A stretch of 64,000 bases of DNA from BOG-1184 sp049514575 (GTDB taxonomy: Bacteria; Fibrobacterota; Chitinivibrionia; Chitinivibrionales; Chitinispirillaceae), in contig JBEKUX010000003.1 of the NCBI GenBank assembly GCA_049514575.1, positions 28,852 to 92,851 of the forward strand, given 5' to 3'. The notes under the pieces are model-generated. The model was not told the origin of the DNA and did not search any database. It worked only from the letters and a program-made list of their open reading frames with translations. Within the stretch, counting starts at the first letter, position 1. The number at the start of each line of letters is the position of its first letter. Positions 59,603-64,000 of the stretch are shown in pieces. A program made the translations under genes and the position numbers.

Positions 59603-60526
59603 ATGAAATTATCCATCGTCATTCCGCTGTTCAACGAACGTGAAAGCTTACAGCCTCTTGCCGACTCCATTGTAAAAGAAGTGGCCCCTCTCGGCCATGA
59701 GTACGAGTTGATTTTCGTTGATGACGGGTCCACCGACGGTTCCTTTGAAGCCTTGCGCGCTTTGAAAACCGCCTATGGACCAAAGGTACGGGCGTTCAGG
59801 TTCAGCCGCAATTACGGCAAGGCGGCGGCGCTCTCGGTCGGCATCGCCCGTGCGCAGGGCGACATTATCGTCACCATGGACGCCGACCTTCAGGACGATC
59901 CTGCCGCCATTCCCGACCTGCTGAAAAAAATTGACGAAGGATATGACCTCGTTTCGGGCTGGAAAAAGATCAGGCACGACCCGGTTTCCTTCACCATCCC
60001 TTCACGCATCTGGAACCGGGCGACCTCGATCGTTTCCGGCCTGCGGCTGCACGATTTCAACTGCGGGCTCAAAGCATACCGGTCTGCGGCGGCAAAAAGC
60101 CTCGAAATATACGGGGAACGTCACCGTTATCTGCCGGTGCTTGCCTATTGGGACGGCTGGCGGGTCACCGAGATTCCGGTCACCCACCATGAACGACGGT
60201 TCGGGAAAAGCAAATACGGGTTCAGCAAATTCTTCAAAGGGTTTCTGGATCTTCTCACGCTGCTGTTTCTCCGCAACTACCTGCGCAGTCCGCTCCACTT
60301 TTTCGGTCTTTTTGGAATGCTGCTGATCGTTTCCGGCGCTGCCGTTCTCGGATATTTCGGCGTCCAGTGGATCGTGACCGGCACCATGCATATCAGGCCG
60401 CTTGTCCTGCTTTCCCTCGGTGCGGTCATCATGGGCATTCAGTTCCTGTCGTTCGGTTTTCTCGCAGAAATGCTGGCGAACGTTTCTCCCCGGCCCCATT
60501 ACAACATCCGTGAAACAATAGAATGA
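59603..60526 (+). CDS. Family 2 glycosyltransferase with two C-terminal membrane helices (DPM1/GtrB/ArnC-like)
   Basis: A 307-residue enzyme. GT-A motifs FVDDGSTDGSFEAL (near 39-52), VTMDADLQDDPAAI and the acceptor-loop HHERRFGKSKYGFSKF. Two helices lie at about 235-295. This family transfers a sugar from a nucleotide to a polyprenyl phosphate. Its stop overlaps the next GT9 gene (ATGA), so the two are co-expressed. Confidence 0.92.
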   Translation: MKLSIVIPLFNERESLQPLADSIVKEVAPLGHEYELIFVDDGSTDGSFEALRALKTAYGPKVRAFRFSRNYGKAAALSVGIARAQGDIIVTMDADLQDDPAAIPDLLKKIDEGYDLVSGWKKIRHDPVSFTIPSRIWNRATSIVSGLRLHDFNCGLKAYRSAAAKSLEIYGERHRYLPVLAYWDGWRVTEIPVTHHERRFGKSKYGFSKFFKGFLDLLTLLFLRNYLRSPLHFFGLFGMLLIVSGAAVLGYFGVQWIVTGTMHIRPLVLLSLGAVIMGIQFLSFGFLAEMLANVSPRPHYNIRETIE

Positions 60527-61623
60527 GTATGAAGGTCCTCTGTATCTGCCCGATCGGCATCGGCAATTATCTCATGACCTATCCGGCGTGCCGCCTGCTT
60601 CGCGAATCAGCCAAGGAGGCAGAGCTCCATCTGCTTGCGCTCAGGGAATCGATCGTTGAACTGGCGAAATGCGATCCGCTGTGGAACGCGGTCCACGGGA
60701 TCGACCCCACGCGTGAAACGAATCTCCTGCGGTTTGGCGCATTTGCCAAAAAAATCGCCGATGAGCGTTTCGATGCGTCATTAAGTTTTTTCCCTTCCAA
60801 CAACTGGCAGTACAATGTATTGCCTTTTCTCTGCGGCATTAAAAACCGTCATGCCTTCAGCTATCCATTGAAAAAAGGTTATAACCTTTCGTTTCTGAAC
60901 AACCATCTGCTGGAGATCGATCCGCAGGCGCACGATGTTGACCAGAACGTCCGTCTGGTTTCCTCGTTCACCGGCAGCAGCTTGCCGGCCGGACAGCATG
61001 TTTTTCCGGAGCTTGTTACGGAAAAATCCGCTGAAGACGCACGCAGGTTCCTTGAGGAAATCGGGGAACCGCGGGTATACATCGGCGTCCATCCCGGTTC
61101 GAGCGGCGAACACGGAATGGCCGCCAAACGGTGGGACCCCATGCGTTTCGGAGAGCTGGCGACACGGATCTGCAAGGTCCTCAAGGCGCAGGCACTTATA
61201 TTCGGATCACCGGAAGAGGAAAAAATAAAGCATATCGCGTCCTCAATAATGAAAGCGCCCAGCCATATCGTTTCGTCAGCCGGTTTACCGATGGTTGCGG
61301 CGCTGATGCGACGATGCGCACTGCTCCTGTGCAATGATTCGGGGCTCATGCACATCGCGGCCTGCATGGGAGTGCCGACCATCGCGATCTTCGGCCCGAC
61401 CGATGAACGGCGGAACGGTCCTGTCGGCCACGGCCATCTGGTGATCAGAAAACCCATGGACGGTTTTCCGCTCTGGACAGCGGCAACCGCCGGTGTCCGG
61501 GCCGTCAAGAGCGGCGTTGATCCCCAGGCGAGCCTCAAGGCGCTTTCGGTTGACGCCGCATGGGAAAAAGTCATGCCCTGGCTGGCAACCATCCGGAAGA
61601 AAATGAATAATGCAAAAAATTAG
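60523..61623 (+). CDS. Glycosyltransferase family 9 (heptosyltransferase-like), second
   Basis: A 366-residue GT-B enzyme. N-terminal CPIGIGNYLMTYPACRLL, middle GVHPGSSGEHGMAAKRWDPMRF, C-terminal LLCNDSGLMHIAACMGVPTIAIFGPTDE. It is clearly paralogous in layout to the 58.3 kb gene. It should add heptose or a related sugar to lipid A-core or another acceptor. Confidence 0.9.
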   Translation: MSMKVLCICPIGIGNYLMTYPACRLLRESAKEAELHLLALRESIVELAKCDPLWNAVHGIDPTRETNLLRFGAFAKKIADERFDASLSFFPSNNWQYNVLPFLCGIKNRHAFSYPLKKGYNLSFLNNHLLEIDPQAHDVDQNVRLVSSFTGSSLPAGQHVFPELVTEKSAEDARRFLEEIGEPRVYIGVHPGSSGEHGMAAKRWDPMRFGELATRICKVLKAQALIFGSPEEEKIKHIASSIMKAPSHIVSSAGLPMVAALMRRCALLLCNDSGLMHIAACMGVPTIAIFGPTDERRNGPVGHGHLVIRKPMDGFPLWTAATAGVRAVKSGVDPQASLKALSVDAAWEKVMPWLATIRKKMNNAKN

Positions 61624-61708
61624 GCGGCAAATTGGCCTGTTGTTTATTTTATAGCTTATGACACCCTATCGGATAACCCGCATCTATTCACAAGGTAAGG
61701 AGGCAACC

Positions 61709-63979
61709 ATGAAACGGTTTTCAGCGTCGCTCTTTTTTGCCGTAATTTCTTGCGTACAGATCATATCCGGCCAGACATTCACGGTCACCATTAATTCCGG
61801 CAACCCGCTGATTTATCAGACCAAAACCGGATCGCGCGCTCCAATAACCTCATCAACGGTTGTTGGCATGGGGGATTCTCTTGTTCTCTCCACCGGCAGC
61901 CAGGTGACGATCGGGCTTGAAACAAACTCGAGGCTCATGTACAAAGGGCCGGGAATACTGGCCATCACCGGCGATTCCAGCGCCGCCTACTTGTCGTTTG
62001 ATCAGGGACAGGTGTTCCTTGACAGAAATGATCCAACGTCGTTTTCCGTCCTTACCTTCTGGGTCAAAAACTACATGTTCGTTCCGGTGGGCACCGCGGC
62101 TTCGATTAAAGTAATGAACAGCGGAATGCCGGCGGTCGCGGTCATCGAAGGCAAAGTGCTGATGCAGTCTCCGTCCGGAGAATCGGTTGAAATCGCAGCA
62201 GGTAATTTCGGTTGCGTCGAGGGATCCGGCCGTATTACTTCCGGAACCCTCGGGTCAAAGGTGATCACGGCGCTTGGAAAATGGTCGGGTGTCAAAGCCG
62301 GAGCGAGAAGCGCCGAGGCAAAATCATCGTCCTCCCTCGAAACCATCGACCAGGAGTTTATTGCGGCAGCGGAAATTCCCGCAGCGGCGGCGTCAGGTAC
62401 GGCAACCGGCGGCGCAACGCCTCAGGAAAAAAATCCGCAGTCGTCCGAACCGACAGCGGCCGCTACGGCCCCGGCCTCGACCGGATCGCCGGCCCCGACC
62501 GGAGAAGGCCAGACAAATGCAGCCCCGGAAACATCCGGCGCTCCGGAAAATACCTCATTCGAACTCTCGGCAGGCGCTGTCACGGTCAACAATCAGCAAT
62601 GGACGCGCCTGGCGTTCGGTATCGATGTGCCGGTCTGGAAATTCGGCGTTTTTTTCGATATCGAGGCGTTTCTTGATCAGCAGGGAAATTTTTCAAACAA
62701 GGGATGGGATTTCAAAAATGATGCGTTCGATGCGGTAACCCGGAAGATCAGATATATCCGGTTCGGCCATGAACAGGACCCGGTGTTCCTCAAGGTCGGA
62801 GGACTGACCGATGTGACGATGGGCTACGGTTTCATCGTGGACCGGTTCACCAACATGCTGCACTACCCGGACCAGAAATTTCTGGGCGTGCAGTTGTACC
62901 TGAACGACCTCACCCCGGCGGGAATCACGCTCCAGCTTATGGGTGCTGATCTGGGCGAGCTGCGCGATCCGTACCAAGGGGGGTTTGGGGCGGCGCGGCT
63001 TGCCATCCGTCCGCTTAAAACATCCGGTTATCCGGTCATCAGCAATCTCGCAATCGGCGCTACTTATGCGTATGACCGCAACACTTATGCCCCGGCGCGG
63101 AGCTGGAAATCGACAACCGAAGAAAAAATCGTGAGCATTCTAAGCCAGGGAACATTGACTAACACTCAAAAACAGGAGCTGCGGGACAGCGTGGGCATTG
63201 ATTTCGACCAGACCGTCACTCAGATGGCCGCAGAAGAAAATGCCAAAATTCATAAGGAGCCATTCGGGATCTACGGCGTTGACCTCGGCCTGCCCCTCAT
63301 TGCAAATCCGTTTTTTTCCCTTGATCTGTATGCTGAATCGGGAATGCGGGACGATGCCGTGCGCGGCTGGGGCATCGGCGCACCCGGCGTGGCGCTGAAA
63401 ATCTGGCGGTTCTCGGCCAGCCTCGAATACCGCCATACCGAAGGCAGATTTATTCCGGGGTTTTTCGACCCCTATTATCTTGACGAACGGTTAGTCCGTT
63501 CGCCGTCAATCGTCACCAAAGCGGGATCGCTCAATAACGATACGCTGAACGGCGTATTCGGCCGTCTCGGTTTCGACATCGCCAAGGTTCTCGTCATCGA
63601 CGGCTCCTACCAGTATCTGACCGGATCTGTTGCCGCCGATAAAGACCAGCGGTTCGAAATAACAGGAAGCGTCGGGTCCCTGATCCTGGATAAAATCCCC
63701 AAGATTAAAAAATTAGAAATCTATCTGTATAAAACCAATATCGGCGCGGATATCGTCAAATACGATTCGACAGGGACGCCCCTTATGACAAACGGAGGCT
63801 ATACCTACGACAGGTTTTTCCAAACGACGCCGTTCATGTATTACGGCTATCGTCTCGGCTTTGAAATTACTCACGGCGCAACGCTTATCTGCGATACCCG
63901 GTTCGGGTATATGCGCGACAGTAAAGGAACATTGTCGGCCTACAACAACGTCTTCGTGCAGACGGCGTTCTCGTTCTGA
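61709..63979 (+). CDS. FecR-domain protein fused to a C-terminal outer-membrane beta-barrel-like region
   Basis: About 756 residues. Signal peptide (cleavage near IISGQT), then a FecR-like domain (about 22-175; GMGDSLVLSTGSQVTIGL, GPGILAITGD, LSFDQGQVFLDR, AAIKV..., VAVIEGKVLM). An Ala/Pro/Thr-rich linker covers about 205-290. The remaining ~460 residues read as amphipathic beta strands (GVFFDIEAFLDQQGNF, YIRFGHEQDPVFLKVGGL, TMGYGFIVDRF) ending in VFVQTAFSF, with a C-terminal Phe typical of outer-membrane barrels. ATG 61709 has an AAGGAGG site. The fusion of FecR-like sensor and barrel is unusual. Confidence 0.85.
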   Translation: MKRFSASLFFAVISCVQIISGQTFTVTINSGNPLIYQTKTGSRAPITSSTVVGMGDSLVLSTGSQVTIGLETNSRLMYKGPGILAITGDSSAAYLSFDQGQVFLDRNDPTSFSVLTFWVKNYMFVPVGTAASIKVMNSGMPAVAVIEGKVLMQSPSGESVEIAAGNFGCVEGSGRITSGTLGSKVITALGKWSGVKAGARSAEAKSSSSLETIDQEFIAAAEIPAAAASGTATGGATPQEKNPQSSEPTAAATAPASTGSPAPTGEGQTNAAPETSGAPENTSFELSAGAVTVNNQQWTRLAFGIDVPVWKFGVFFDIEAFLDQQGNFSNKGWDFKNDAFDAVTRKIRYIRFGHEQDPVFLKVGGLTDVTMGYGFIVDRFTNMLHYPDQKFLGVQLYLNDLTPAGITLQLMGADLGELRDPYQGGFGAARLAIRPLKTSGYPVISNLAIGATYAYDRNTYAPARSWKSTTEEKIVSILSQGTLTNTQKQELRDSVGIDFDQTVTQMAAEENAKIHKEPFGIYGVDLGLPLIANPFFSLDLYAESGMRDDAVRGWGIGAPGVALKIWRFSASLEYRHTEGRFIPGFFDPYYLDERLVRSPSIVTKAGSLNNDTLNGVFGRLGFDIAKVLVIDGSYQYLTGSVAADKDQRFEITGSVGSLILDKIPKIKKLEIYLYKTNIGADIVKYDSTGTPLMTNGGYTYDRFFQTTPFMYYGYRLGFEITHGATLICDTRFGYMRDSKGTLSAYNNVFVQTAFSF

Positions 63980-64000
63980 AAAATCACTGTTTACTGACTG

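Overview
The window looks like a chromosomal piece of a Gram-negative bacterium with an outer membrane. It encodes secretin and TolC-type outer-membrane proteins, lipoproteins, heptosyltransferase-like glycosyltransferases and type II secretion/type IV pilus parts. Giant RHS/SpvB-like surface proteins, a sulfatase-modifying-factor-like lipoprotein, MORN/YwqK repeats and a C-terminal 'HLPEVPSA' tail domain are common in the Bacteroidota/Fibrobacterota part of the tree. Assignment to that group is inference; there is no rRNA or marker gene to fix it. Genes stop with TAA, TGA and TAG, so the standard bacterial code applies.

1-26.5 kb is transcribed almost entirely from the minus strand. Read in that direction it starts with a class III prepilin and GspF, then a receiver/AraC-like regulator. 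Four very large or unusual exported proteins follow: a DUF2341-LamG protein with nine tandem repeats, an RHS protein with a papain/NlpC-like toxin tip, a 2620-residue SpvB-like protein ending in four ricin-type lectin repeats, and an FGE-fold lipoprotein. The stretch closes with the GspE ATPase and a secretin cut off by the window edge. The secretion core thus brackets about 21 kb of surface-protein genes. An IS5-type element lies in what was an 11-nt gap between the RHS toxin and a small membrane protein, which makes that protein the candidate immunity gene.

26.5-34.3 kb is patchy: gene relics, a tRNA-like remnant, a glycosyltransferase and a polysaccharide deacetylase, a diguanylate-cyclase relic, a small coiled-coil gene, and an HD-GYP regulator plus hybrid histidine kinase bracketed by about 100-bp direct repeats.

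34.5-54.8 kb is dense, higher-GC plus-strand core. It has an SH3/M48/CHASE2-cyclase operon, a lone prepilin, an M50 protease, a CAU tRNA, a zinc-ribbon coiled-coil protein, and an operon of MsbA-like exporter, SBP5-like lipoprotein, LiaF-like membrane protein and B12-radical SAM enzyme. A full efflux operon follows (TetR, TolC, HlyD-like adaptor, two ATPases, two permeases), then a flippase-like membrane protein. Palindromic elements occupy the gaps.

54.8-57.4 kb is a small toxin-antitoxin/relic island: a HigA-like antitoxin with a broken toxin, a Fic stub and an intact MazEF-type pair. 57.4-64 kb holds a YwqK/MORN lipoprotein, two GT9 heptosyltransferase-like genes, a GT2 enzyme with membrane helices, and a FecR-domain/beta-barrel fusion protein.
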